NCBI RefSeq assembly: GCF_965248315.1
Contig: NZ_CBDFIX010000002.1
Location: 1,674,001-1,738,000, forward strand
Length of the DNA: 64,000 nucleotides
Direction: 5' to 3'
Source of the DNA: Ulvibacterium sp965248315
Lineage (GTDB): Bacteria > Bacteroidota > Bacteroidia > Flavobacteriales > Flavobacteriaceae
The stretch's first letter is position 1. Every line of letters begins with the position of its first letter. The position numbers and the translations under genes are program-made. This document shows, in pieces, positions 56,100 to 64,000 of this stretch. The notes under the pieces were generated by a model. That model did no database searches. It saw nothing but the letters and a program-made list of their open reading frames with translations, and was not told the DNA's origin.

Positions 56100-56465
56100 T
56101 GGTTTTAACAACATGGCATTGGGGTATTTTTCCCGTACTTCCAAAAACTTCCGCTCAGCTTCCAACTTGTCCTTAAACTTTCCGACCCTGACCCTATAAG
56201 TAGGGGAATCGAAATCTATTTTTGAAGGTAGTTCCGGGAAGTCTTCCTCTACCTCCATCTGTATTTCCTGGGCTTGGTCAAAAGAACCAAAACCTACTTG
56301 TATCCGATAATGTTCCGTACTGGCATTGGCCGATTTATAAATGTCCAATAAGGTCTCGATATTTTTATCCTGTTCAATGGTTATTTTTCCTTGCTGTGCA
56401 GTGCAAAGCTGAATTCCCAAAATCAGTACAGCCAATGATAGCGGTGTTTTTAAGATAAAGTCCAT
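56085..56465 (-). CDS. SPOR-domain exported protein
   Basis: A 126-residue protein with a signal peptide (LSLAVLILGIQLCTAQQ) and a C-terminal SPOR domain (about 50-120; HYRIQVGFGSFDQAQE, then PTYRVRVGKFKDKLEAERKF). SPOR domains bind denuded glycan strands at the septum. With only this domain it may mark or monitor peptidoglycan turnover. A CAAAAGTA -7 element lies at 56486-56493. Its last codons lie inside the terminator shared with infB. Confidence 0.88.
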   Translation of the reverse strand: MDFILKTPLSLAVLILGIQLCTAQQGKITIEQDKNIETLLDIYKSANASTEHYRIQVGFGSFDQAQEIQMEVEEDFPELPSKIDFDSPTYRVRVGKFKDKLEAERKFLEVREKYPNAMLLKPKKST

Positions 56466-56570
56466 AGTTTGTTTCTAGAGTTTTACAAAAGTAATTCTTT
56501 ATGTTTTAGTGCTTGAATTTTTACTTTATTTAGAACAATTATAAATTATAAATTATAAATCCATTAACAT

Positions 56571-56600
56571 TTTCAAAATAAAGTCAATGTCGTATTTTTG
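56571..56600 (+). promoter_or_regulatory. Likely promoter of the alternative complex III operon
   Basis: TATTTTTG (56593-56600) matches the -7 element and TTTC (56571-56574) is one base from the -33 consensus, with 18 bases between. The leader to the actA start would be about 80 bases. Confidence 0.5.
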
Positions 56601-56685
56601 CCTTCAATTTGAGGCACTGTAATACTACCTAACATCCCATATATACTAATTATCGTGCCAAGATTTCGAAAGAAATAGTTACCAT

Positions 56686-58071
56686 ATGAAAAAGGTTCCA
56701 TACCGCAATCGAATTTCTAAAGTTTTAGGTGTTAGTCTCATTATTTTCCTTCTTTTTTCCATTTCACTCTACAGTCAGGAAGAAGCCGTTGCCGAGAATG
56801 CTGAAGTTGCAACGGAAGAAGGTGCAGCGGACGCATCTGCCGGGGATCCTGCAAAGGGAAAATCCTTATTCAATCAAAATTGTGCCGCTTGCCATGCACT
56901 GAACCGAAAAATGACCGGACCGGCTTTGGCCAATGTTGAAAGCAGACTCGCAGAGGAAGAAGGCCTGGATAAGGAATGGTTGTATGCTTGGATAAAGAAC
57001 AGTCCCGGAATGATAAAGTCCGGCGATGCATATTCGGTCAAAATTTATAATGAATACAATCAGGCGGCAATGACCGCTTTCCCAACCTTGAGTAATCAGG
57101 ATATCGATGATATTTTGGCGTACACTGCCGCTCCTCCTCCTGCGGCCGCACCATCGGTAGCTGTTACCGCAGCGGATAATGCAGGTTCTTCAGAGTCTTC
57201 CGGAATTTCCAATGAAATACTATTAGGCGCCTTGGCCGTGGTCTTTGGACTCCTAGTACTGATGCTTTTCTTGGTCAATAGTACGCTTAGGAGAATTGCC
57301 GAGGCCAATGGTGTTGTTCTGGAAAAAGAGCGGGCGGAAAAGAGAATTCCCGTTTGGAAGGCATTTGCTCAAAATCAGTTTTTGGTCTTGGTCACGGTTA
57401 TATTCCTTTTATTGGGAAGCGCTTACTTTGCCTATGGATGGATGATGCAAGTAGGTGTAGATCAAGGATATGCGCCTATTCAACCTATACACTATTCGCA
57501 TAAGATACATGCCGGCGATAATAAGATAGAATGTAAGTATTGCCATTCTTCGGCGCGGGTTTCCAAACATTCTGGAATTCCATCCTTGAACGTCTGTATG
57601 AACTGTCATAAATCCATTTACGAATATAAAGGAAATCCGGAAGGGCCTACCCAAGAGGATTTGGCCAATGGGTATACCAATGAATTTTACACTGGTGAAA
57701 TAAAGAAATTGTATAAGGCCGTTGGTTGGGATGAAGAGAATCAGAAGTACACTGGAGAAAGTCAGCCCGTTGAATGGGTGCGTATCCATAACCTCCCCGA
57801 TTTTGCTTATTTCAATCACTCGCAACACGTTTCGGTGGCCGGTATAGAATGTCAGACCTGTCATGGCCCCGTTGAGGAAATGGAAATCATGTACCAATAC
57901 TCTCCTTTAACCATGGGCTGGTGTGTGGAATGCCATAGGGAGACCAATGTAAAAGTTGAAGGCAACGAATACTATGCAAAAATCCACGCGGAACTTTCCA
58001 AAAAATATGGTGTAGACCAGCTTACTGCTGCCCAGATGGGTGGTTTGGAATGTGGAAAATGTCACTATTGA
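56686..58071 (+). CDS. actA: Alternative complex III, cytochrome c subunit ActA (with fused monoheme domain)
   Basis: A 461-residue multiheme protein. A signal/membrane segment (about 13-30) is followed by a monoheme cytochrome c domain with CAACH at 66-70, a membrane helix (about 178-198), a second helix (about 228-250), and a pentaheme domain with CKYCH (283), CMNCH (304), CQTCH (389), CVECH (413) and CGKCH (456). Six c-type hemes in all. ActA is the electron-carrying periplasmic subunit of the quinol:acceptor oxidoreductase. The pentaheme core is standard; the fused monoheme domain is common in Bacteroidota. Confidence 0.93.
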   Translation: MKKVPYRNRISKVLGVSLIIFLLFSISLYSQEEAVAENAEVATEEGAADASAGDPAKGKSLFNQNCAACHALNRKMTGPALANVESRLAEEEGLDKEWLYAWIKNSPGMIKSGDAYSVKIYNEYNQAAMTAFPTLSNQDIDDILAYTAAPPPAAAPSVAVTAADNAGSSESSGISNEILLGALAVVFGLLVLMLFLVNSTLRRIAEANGVVLEKERAEKRIPVWKAFAQNQFLVLVTVIFLLLGSAYFAYGWMMQVGVDQGYAPIQPIHYSHKIHAGDNKIECKYCHSSARVSKHSGIPSLNVCMNCHKSIYEYKGNPEGPTQEDLANGYTNEFYTGEIKKLYKAVGWDEENQKYTGESQPVEWVRIHNLPDFAYFNHSQHVSVAGIECQTCHGPVEEMEIMYQYSPLTMGWCVECHRETNVKVEGNEYYAKIHAELSKKYGVDQLTAAQMGGLECGKCHY

Positions 58072-58105
58072 TTAAAACTAAAGCAGCTAATTACAGAGAT
58101 ATCGT

Positions 58106-61100
58106 ATGGCATCAAACAAAAAATATTGGAAAAGCGAAGCGGAGTTAAATCCTAACGATTCCATTGTTGAGGCGCTGAAGCAAAACGAGTTTGTAGAGGA
58201 GATTCCTGTTGATGATTTCTTGGGCGATAAGGAGAACCTTTCCGCCGCTACCACCAATAGAAGGGACTTTTTAAAATATGTAGGGTTTAGTACCGCTGCG
58301 GCTTCCCTTGCAGCATGTCAGGGACCTGTCCGTAAATCCATTCCTTATGTAGTACAACCGGAAAATATTGTTCCCGGCGTGGCCAACTACTATGCGACTA
58401 CGATTGCCAATGGTTTTGATTTTGCGAGTATACTTATAAAGACGAGGGAAGGTAGACCGATAAAAGTTGAAAACAATACAGAGGCCAAAGTAGGAGGAAG
58501 CGCAAATGCCAGGGTTCAGGCTTCGGTTCTATCCTTATACGACAGTACAAGGTTGCAAGGGCCATTGGCTAACGGGGAGCCTGTTGAGTGGGATGCCTTG
58601 GATGCCGGTGTAAAGGCCAAATTGGGAAGTCTAAAAGGTTCCGGAAAACAAATAGCCTTATTGACACAGACTTATGCAAGTCCCTCTACTTCTAGGCTTG
58701 TAGCCGAGTTTAAGGAAATGTATGGCGATGTAAACCATGTTACCTATGACGCGATTTCCGAGGATGCCGCTCTTACCGCTTTCGAGAACCGTTATGGCGA
58801 ACGTGCTTTGGCGGACTATGATTTTTCAAAAGCGGATTTGATCATTTCCTTCGGAGCCGACTTCTTGGCAGACTGGCAAGGTGGTGGATTTGATAATGGC
58901 TATGCCAAAGGCAGGATTCCAAAAAATGGAAAAATGTCCAGGCACGTCCAGTTTGAGGCCAATATGTCCCTAACCGGTGCAAATGCTGATAAACGAGTTC
59001 CGTTGACGCCTATGCAACAAAAAGTAGCCCTGGCCAAGTTGTATGCCAAATTAAACGGCACTTCGGTTGGTGGTGAAATCGGGGATGCCGAACAGGCACT
59101 GGATGCCGTGGTTGCACAAATAAAGAAAAATACAAGCAATGCCGTGGTAGTTACCGGTATTGATGACGTAAATGCCCAGTCCGTGGTTCTGGCCATAAAT
59201 GAAATGTTGGGTAGCAAAGCATTTGATCCAAAGTCCCCTAGGTATAGTAGGCAAGGAAATACCAAAGCCGTTAATGCTTTGATTTCCGATATGAACTCTG
59301 GGAAAGTGGGGGCATTGATAATGGATGGGGTAAACCCCATGTATACCCTGCCCAATGCGGTGGATTTTGCCAGTGGTATTGAAAAGGTAGATTTATCTGT
59401 TGTGTTCTCCACCAATTGGAACGAGACCACTGAGGTAACACAATATACTGCAGCGACCAACCACTTTTTGGAATCCTGGGGAGATGTACATATCAAAAAA
59501 GGGCATTATAGCCTTATGCAACCCACTATTAAGGAGTTGTTTGATACCAGGCAATTTCAAACAGCGCTATTGGAGTGGATGGGCCGCGATATTAGCTACT
59601 ACGATTACATTAAGGAAACTTGGGGAACGCTTGTGCTCAATGGTACGGATTGGAACAAAGTGCTTCACGATGGAGTGTTTATAGTTTCCGATCAGGTTGA
59701 GGGTGATCCCGAAAATGCATTGGGGCAAGAGGACAAGGAAACATCGGATGCAGCAATGACCGAAGAATCGGCTACAGCCTCATCCATTACACCAATAGCC
59801 TCTGCTGTGCGTAGTTTGGCGAATGCTACCAGTGGTGGGGGTATGGAACTTACACTTTACCCCAAAATAGGTATGGGGGATGGGCAGCAGGCCAATAATC
59901 CTTGGCTGCAAGAATTCCCGGATCCCATAACCCGAGTATCTTGGGATAACTACGTTACGGTTTCCAAGTCAGATGCAGAACAAATGGGATTGGAAAACGT
60001 GCATGTCGCCAATGGCGGTATGGATGGAAGTTATGTGAAGCTCACCGTAGATGGGGTGTCCATTGATGGAGTTCCCGTTATCGTTCAACCCGGGCAGGCC
60101 AACGGTTCTGTAGGACTCTCTTTTGGGTATGGTAAAAAAGTGGGTATGAAATCGGAGATGCAGACTGGTGTGAATGCCTATTCATTATATAAAAATTTCA
60201 ATGCCGTTCAATCCGTAACGATTGAAAAAACATCGGGAATGCATGAATTTGCCTGCGTTCAATTGCACAAGACATTAATGGGTAGGGGTGATATCATCAA
60301 AGAAACTACCCTAGAAATTTTCAATACCAAGGATCATGCCGAATGGAACCATGTTCCAGTGGTATCCCTTAACCACCAAGAGGTGCCGGCTACTACCGTC
60401 GATCTTTGGGACAGCTTTGATCGTTCTATTGGGCATCACTTCAACATGTCCATAGATTTAAATGCCTGTACAGGTTGTGGTGCCTGTGTTATTGCCTGTC
60501 ACGCGGAGAATAATGTCCCGGTAGTTGGTAAACAAGAGGTAAGGCTTTCCAGGGATATGCACTGGTTGCGAATAGACAGATACTATTCTTCGGAGGATAC
60601 ATTTGAGGAGGACAATACCAAGAAAGAGGAATTTGATGGTCTTTCAGGAGAAAAAGGCTCTTTGGGAGGTTTTGGGGAGTTGGAACATCCAGCTGCCAAT
60701 CCACAGGTGGCCTTTCAGCCCGTTATGTGTCAGCATTGTAATCATGCACCATGTGAGACAGTTTGCCCAGTTGCGGCAACATCACATGGTCGTCAAGGAC
60801 AGAATCAAATGGCCTATAACCGGTGTGTAGGTACCCGTTATTGTGCCAATAACTGTCCTTATAAAGTTAGGAGGTTCAATTGGTTCCTGTATAATAACAA
60901 TGATGAGTTTGATTACTACATGAACAACGATTTGGGCAAGATGGTTCTTAATCCTGATGTCAACGTACGTTCAAGGGGAGTTATAGAAAAGTGTTCCCTT
61001 TGTATCCAGAAAACGCAGAAAACCATTTTGGATGCCAAACGCGAAGGCCGTCAAATTAAAGATGGGGAGTTCCAGACAGCTTGTTCATCTGCATGTAGCA

Positions 61101-61252
61101 GTGGCGCAATCGTATTTGGGGATGTAAATGACAAGGAGAGCAAGGTTGCCGAATTGGCAGAAAGTAACCGCATGTACCACTTATTGGAGCATGTAGGGAC
61201 CAAACCCAATGTATTCTATCATGTAAAAGTTAGGAATACCAACGAAGCTTAA
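58106..61252 (+). CDS. actB: Alternative complex III, iron-sulfur subunit ActB
   Basis: A 1048-residue periplasmic subunit. A Tat signal lies inside the N-terminus (NRRDFLKYVGFSTAAA, about 50-65). Residues about 85-750 form the molybdopterin-oxidoreductase-like part, which in ActB carries no cofactor. The C-terminal part (about 785-1035) is a ferredoxin-like domain with CTGCGACVIACH, CQHCNHAPCETVCP, YCANNCPY and CSLCIQKTQ motifs for four iron-sulfur clusters. It passes electrons from quinol to ActA. It starts 34 bases after actA. Confidence 0.95.
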   Translation: MASNKKYWKSEAELNPNDSIVEALKQNEFVEEIPVDDFLGDKENLSAATTNRRDFLKYVGFSTAAASLAACQGPVRKSIPYVVQPENIVPGVANYYATTIANGFDFASILIKTREGRPIKVENNTEAKVGGSANARVQASVLSLYDSTRLQGPLANGEPVEWDALDAGVKAKLGSLKGSGKQIALLTQTYASPSTSRLVAEFKEMYGDVNHVTYDAISEDAALTAFENRYGERALADYDFSKADLIISFGADFLADWQGGGFDNGYAKGRIPKNGKMSRHVQFEANMSLTGANADKRVPLTPMQQKVALAKLYAKLNGTSVGGEIGDAEQALDAVVAQIKKNTSNAVVVTGIDDVNAQSVVLAINEMLGSKAFDPKSPRYSRQGNTKAVNALISDMNSGKVGALIMDGVNPMYTLPNAVDFASGIEKVDLSVVFSTNWNETTEVTQYTAATNHFLESWGDVHIKKGHYSLMQPTIKELFDTRQFQTALLEWMGRDISYYDYIKETWGTLVLNGTDWNKVLHDGVFIVSDQVEGDPENALGQEDKETSDAAMTEESATASSITPIASAVRSLANATSGGGMELTLYPKIGMGDGQQANNPWLQEFPDPITRVSWDNYVTVSKSDAEQMGLENVHVANGGMDGSYVKLTVDGVSIDGVPVIVQPGQANGSVGLSFGYGKKVGMKSEMQTGVNAYSLYKNFNAVQSVTIEKTSGMHEFACVQLHKTLMGRGDIIKETTLEIFNTKDHAEWNHVPVVSLNHQEVPATTVDLWDSFDRSIGHHFNMSIDLNACTGCGACVIACHAENNVPVVGKQEVRLSRDMHWLRIDRYYSSEDTFEEDNTKKEEFDGLSGEKGSLGGFGELEHPAANPQVAFQPVMCQHCNHAPCETVCPVAATSHGRQGQNQMAYNRCVGTRYCANNCPYKVRRFNWFLYNNNDEFDYYMNNDLGKMVLNPDVNVRSRGVIEKCSLCIQKTQKTILDAKREGRQIKDGEFQTACSSACSSGAIVFGDVNDKESKVAELAESNRMYHLLEHVGTKPNVFYHVKVRNTNEA

Positions 61253-61286
61253 ACCATACAATAAGAAACAATTATAATAGAAATCT

Positions 61287-63014
61287 ATGGCGTCGCATTA
61301 CGAAGCACCTATTCGAAGGCCCTTAGTAATTGGGGATAAAGGCTACCACGATGTAACCGTGGATATTGCCGCTCCGGTAGAGGGAAGGGCCAATAAGCAC
61401 TGGTGGATTGTTTTTACCATTGCCTTGGCCGCATTACTTTGGGGTGTTGGGTGTATCATTTATACAATTTCCACAGGTATTGGTACTTGGGGTTTGAATA
61501 AGACCGTTAACTGGGCATGGGATATCACTAATTTCGTTTGGTGGGTAGGTATTGGTCATGCAGGGACGTTGATTTCCGCTGTATTGTTGCTGTTCCGTCA
61601 AAAATGGAGAATGGCCATTAACCGTTCAGCAGAGGCCATGACCATCTTTTCCGTAATTCAGGCCGGGTTGTTCCCTATTATACATATGGGCCGTCCTTGG
61701 CTGGCATATTGGGTTTTACCTATTCCCAATCAATTCGGTTCACTTTGGGTAAACTTCAATTCACCACTGCTGTGGGATGTTTTCGCAATTTCGACTTACC
61801 TCTCTGTTTCTTTGGTATTTTGGTGGACAGGCCTTTTACCGGATTTCGCCATGATTCGCGACCGTGCCGTTAAGCCATTTCAAAAGAAAATATACAGCCT
61901 GTTAAGTTTTGGATGGAGCGGGCGTGCCAAGGATTGGCAGCGTTTTGAGGAGGTTTCCTTAGTTTTGGCCGGTTTGGCCACCCCTTTGGTACTTTCCGTG
62001 CATACTATCGTATCGTTTGACTTTGCTACATCCGTCATACCGGGATGGCATACCACAATTTTCCCTCCTTACTTTGTTGCCGGTGCTGTATTCTCGGGCT
62101 TCGCCATGGTGAATACGTTGTTGATCATAATGCGCAAAGTCTGTCATCTGGAAGCATACATTACCGTACAGCACATTGAGCTGATGAACATCATAATCAT
62201 GATTACGGGGTCCATTGTGGGGTGCGCTTATATTACGGAACTTTTTATGGCCTGGTATTCCGGTGTAGAATATGAACAGTACGCCTTTTTGAATAGGGCC
62301 ACAGGACCGTATTGGTGGGCATATTGGGCTATGATGACCTGTAACGTATTTTCACCACAGTTTATGTGGTTTAAAAAATTACGTACCAGTATCATGTTCT
62401 CGTTCTTTATTTCCATAGTGGTGAATATTGGGATGTGGTTTGAACGTTTTGTGATTATCGTAACTTCGCTGCATAGGGATTATCTCCCTTCTTCATGGAC
62501 CATGTTTTCTCCCTCTTTTGTGGATATAGGCATATTCATAGGTACTTTGGGATTCTTTTTCGTGTTGTTCCTGCTTTATGCCAGAACCTTCCCGGTAATT
62601 GCACAGGCCGAAGTGAAGACCATATTAAAATCTTCCGGGGAACGCTACAAGAAATTAAGGGAAGCAGGGAAACCATTGTATGAGATTGCCAAAACCGCCC
62701 ATATTCAAGAAAGTGTGGTTGAAGAAAAATCACTTCCCAAAGAAGAGCAGGAAAGTCAGGTTTCGACCCTACTGGACTCAATAGGTGCATTTGATGCGAA
62801 CACGGAAACGCCCGATGATTTGAAAAAAGTCAAAGGAATTGGTCCCCAAATGGAAAAAACCCTGAACCAAATTGGAATATTCACCTTTGCCCAAGTAGGT
62901 AAAATGACGGAGAAAGAGTATAATCTCTTGGATTCAATAACTGGTTCTTTCCCCGGACGGGCACAACGAGATGATTGGGCCGGACAAGCTAGAAGTTTAA
63001 ATAACAACAAATAA
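61287..63014 (+). CDS. actC: Alternative complex III, quinol-binding membrane subunit ActC with helix-hairpin-helix tail
   Basis: A 575-residue NrfD/PsrC-like membrane protein with about ten helices in residues 35-450 (for example WWVGIGHAGTLISAVLLLFR and PIIHMGRPWLAYW). It holds the quinol site. The last 66 residues (510-575; genomic 62814-63011) are an added soluble domain, KKVKGIGPQMEKTLNQIGIF and FAQVGKMTEKEY, that is helix-hairpin-helix-like and resembles the tail of the S2 protein here. ActD starts one base after the stop. Confidence 0.95.
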   Translation: MASHYEAPIRRPLVIGDKGYHDVTVDIAAPVEGRANKHWWIVFTIALAALLWGVGCIIYTISTGIGTWGLNKTVNWAWDITNFVWWVGIGHAGTLISAVLLLFRQKWRMAINRSAEAMTIFSVIQAGLFPIIHMGRPWLAYWVLPIPNQFGSLWVNFNSPLLWDVFAISTYLSVSLVFWWTGLLPDFAMIRDRAVKPFQKKIYSLLSFGWSGRAKDWQRFEEVSLVLAGLATPLVLSVHTIVSFDFATSVIPGWHTTIFPPYFVAGAVFSGFAMVNTLLIIMRKVCHLEAYITVQHIELMNIIIMITGSIVGCAYITELFMAWYSGVEYEQYAFLNRATGPYWWAYWAMMTCNVFSPQFMWFKKLRTSIMFSFFISIVVNIGMWFERFVIIVTSLHRDYLPSSWTMFSPSFVDIGIFIGTLGFFFVLFLLYARTFPVIAQAEVKTILKSSGERYKKLREAGKPLYEIAKTAHIQESVVEEKSLPKEEQESQVSTLLDSIGAFDANTETPDDLKKVKGIGPQMEKTLNQIGIFTFAQVGKMTEKEYNLLDSITGSFPGRAQRDDWAGQARSLNNNK

Positions 63015-63015
63015 T

Positions 63016-63546
63016 ATGGCATCTAAAGTTATACATGCTTACTATAATGATGATGATGTATTGATGCATGCGGTCAAAAAGATAAAAGAGGCCAAACATC
63101 ATATAGAGGAAGTGTATTGTCCTTTCCCGGTACATGGTTTGGATAAAGCCATGGGACTGGCACCGACCAGAATTGCCATTACATCCTTTATGTATGGTTG
63201 TTTAGGATTGGCAGTGGCCATTGCTATGATGGATTACATTATGATCGATGATTGGCCCCAGGATATTGGTGGAAAGCCTAGTTTTAGCTATATCGAAAAT
63301 ATGCCTGCATTTGTACCGATTATGTTTGAGCTAACCGTATTTTTCGCGGCCCACCTAATGGTTATCACTTTTTATTTGAGAAGTAGGCTATGGCCATTTA
63401 AAAAAGCCGAAAATCCAGATGTGAGAACAACGGACGATCATTTTGTGATGGAAATTGAAATCCATGACAATGAAAAGGAATTGCGTAACTTATTGCTGGA
63501 TACAGGTGCGGTAGAAATAAGCATAGCAGATAAAAACGATCATTGA
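63016..63546 (+). CDS. actD: Alternative complex III, subunit ActD (DUF3341)
   Basis: A 176-residue DUF3341 protein. A cytoplasmic ferredoxin-like N-terminus (VIHAYYNDDDVLMHAVKKIK) precedes the conserved CPFPVHGLDKAMGL (about 36-49) and two membrane helices (about 57-77 and 97-120). The C-terminal tail has a second small domain (FVMEIEIHDNEKELRNLLLD). It lies directly after actC and before actE. Confidence 0.93.
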   Translation: MASKVIHAYYNDDDVLMHAVKKIKEAKHHIEEVYCPFPVHGLDKAMGLAPTRIAITSFMYGCLGLAVAIAMMDYIMIDDWPQDIGGKPSFSYIENMPAFVPIMFELTVFFAAHLMVITFYLRSRLWPFKKAENPDVRTTDDHFVMEIEIHDNEKELRNLLLDTGAVEISIADKNDH

Positions 63547-63548
63547 AT

Positions 63549-64000
63549 ATGAAAAGTTTTGGTAAAATAGGAATGATATTGTTTGGGATTCTGGTCTTCT
63601 TTTCCTGTCAGGATGAAAAGATTCCAAATTATCAGTATATGCCTAATATGTATGAGGCCGTAGGTTACGAGACCTATGATGAGGTCTATTTTTTGCCCAA
63701 AGGTACAGAGGCCCTAGTGCCACCGGAAAATACTATTCCTAGGGGATGGCTGCCCTATGGGTATGAAAACACCCCCGAAGGGAAAGAACTGGCACGCTTG
63801 CAGATGAGCCCTCTGGATTCATTGCAAAGGAATGAAAATCTGGCTACAGGAAAAGAATTGTATGATATCTATTGCGCAATATGCCACGGTGCCAAAGGTA
63901 AAGGGCAAGGGAATTTAGTGAAGCGCGAAAAAATATTGGGTGTGCCCAGCTATGACGATGCGGCAAGAAATATTACAGTCGGCACTACTTTTCATACGGT
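63549..64000 (+). CDS. actE: Alternative complex III, monoheme cytochrome c subunit ActE, 5' part
   Basis: The frame starts 2 bases after actD and stays open to the window end (150 codons seen), so the 3' end is missing. A lipoprotein signal ends in VFFSC (cysteine at residue 20). A cytochrome c domain follows with the heme motif CAICH at about 109-113. ActE is the monoheme lipoprotein that passes electrons on. actF and cytochrome oxidase genes would be expected next, outside the window. Confidence 0.93.
   Translation, partial: MKSFGKIGMILFGILVFFSCQDEKIPNYQYMPNMYEAVGYETYDEVYFLPKGTEALVPPENTIPRGWLPYGYENTPEGKELARLQMSPLDSLQRNENLATGKELYDIYCAICHGAKGKGQGNLVKREKILGVPSYDDAARNITVGTTFHT

Noticed and set aside
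58900..59496. 198-codon minus-strand frame inside actB
   Set aside because: Fully within a well-supported gene on the other strand, with no ribosome-binding context or domain.

Overview
The window is a chromosomal segment of a Flavobacteriaceae bacterium (Bacteroidota), most like marine genera such as Maribacter, Zobellia or Arenibacter; genus is inference. Support: type IX secretion parts (PorT-like, PorP/SprF-like, type A and type B sorting domains), DUF4249/TonB-receptor pairs, alternative complex III, Bacteroidota-style promoters (TTTG, 19 bases, TAnnTTTG), AT-rich intergenic DNA, and the housekeeping gene order. No phage, insertion sequence, CRISPR array or rRNA operon is seen; there is one tRNA. 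LAYOUT. 1-7130: end of a PorT-like gene, an ExbD protein, then a leftward block of asnS, rpoN, a small membrane protein, and an MMPL/RND exporter. 7415-9222: an AT-rich lipoprotein/outer-membrane-protein pair of unknown function. 9497-22091: the widespread cluster rplM-rpsI-rpsB-tsf-pyrH-frr, read leftward but split between tsf and pyrH by about 8 kb of rightward genes: an M61 peptidase, a TonB receptor, an ECF sigma factor with a HEAT-repeat membrane anti-sigma candidate, and two DUF4097 paralogues. 22408-27008: a lipocalin-like lipoprotein, a DUF4249 lipoprotein with its TonB receptor, and a tiny protein that is little more than a T9SS sorting domain. 27145-36949: polA, a glycosylasparaginase, cutC, a membrane metallophosphoesterase, a thioredoxin-fold protein without its CxxC, and a large DUF2723 membrane protein. 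37229-37300: tRNA-Gln(UUG) with a consensus promoter and a strong terminator. 37398-48210: a leftward gliding/adhesin-type operon with a 2,021-residue type B T9SS surface protein carrying nearly identical 237-bp repeats, a PorP/SprF-like protein, an OmpA/PD40 protein, two unknown proteins (one a possible pseudo-receiver), and a LytTR response regulator. 48675-49947: three small unknown genes. 50039-51337: a cation/proton antiporter. 51440-56049: rimP-nusA-infB behind a leader containing an attenuator-like terminator. 56085-56465: a SPOR-domain protein. 56571-64000: the alternative complex III operon actA-actB-actC-actD-actE, with actE cut by the window end. HOW THE GENES WORK TOGETHER. Three themes dominate: translation and transcription housekeeping (asnS, rpoN, frr, pyrH, tsf, S2, S9, L13, rimP, nusA, infB, tRNA-Gln); the cell envelope (TonB receptors, T9SS parts, adhesin, lipoproteins, MMPL exporter); and respiration (quinol oxidation by ActABCDE). 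The observations most worth following up are a helix-hairpin-helix tail shared by ribosomal protein S2 and ActC, the attenuator-like hairpin before rimP-nusA-infB, the cysteine-less thioredoxin, the stand-alone T9SS sorting domain, and the recently duplicated adhesin repeats. No clearly new multi-gene defence or mobile system is visible. Functions are assigned from recognised motifs and gene order only; no database search was run.
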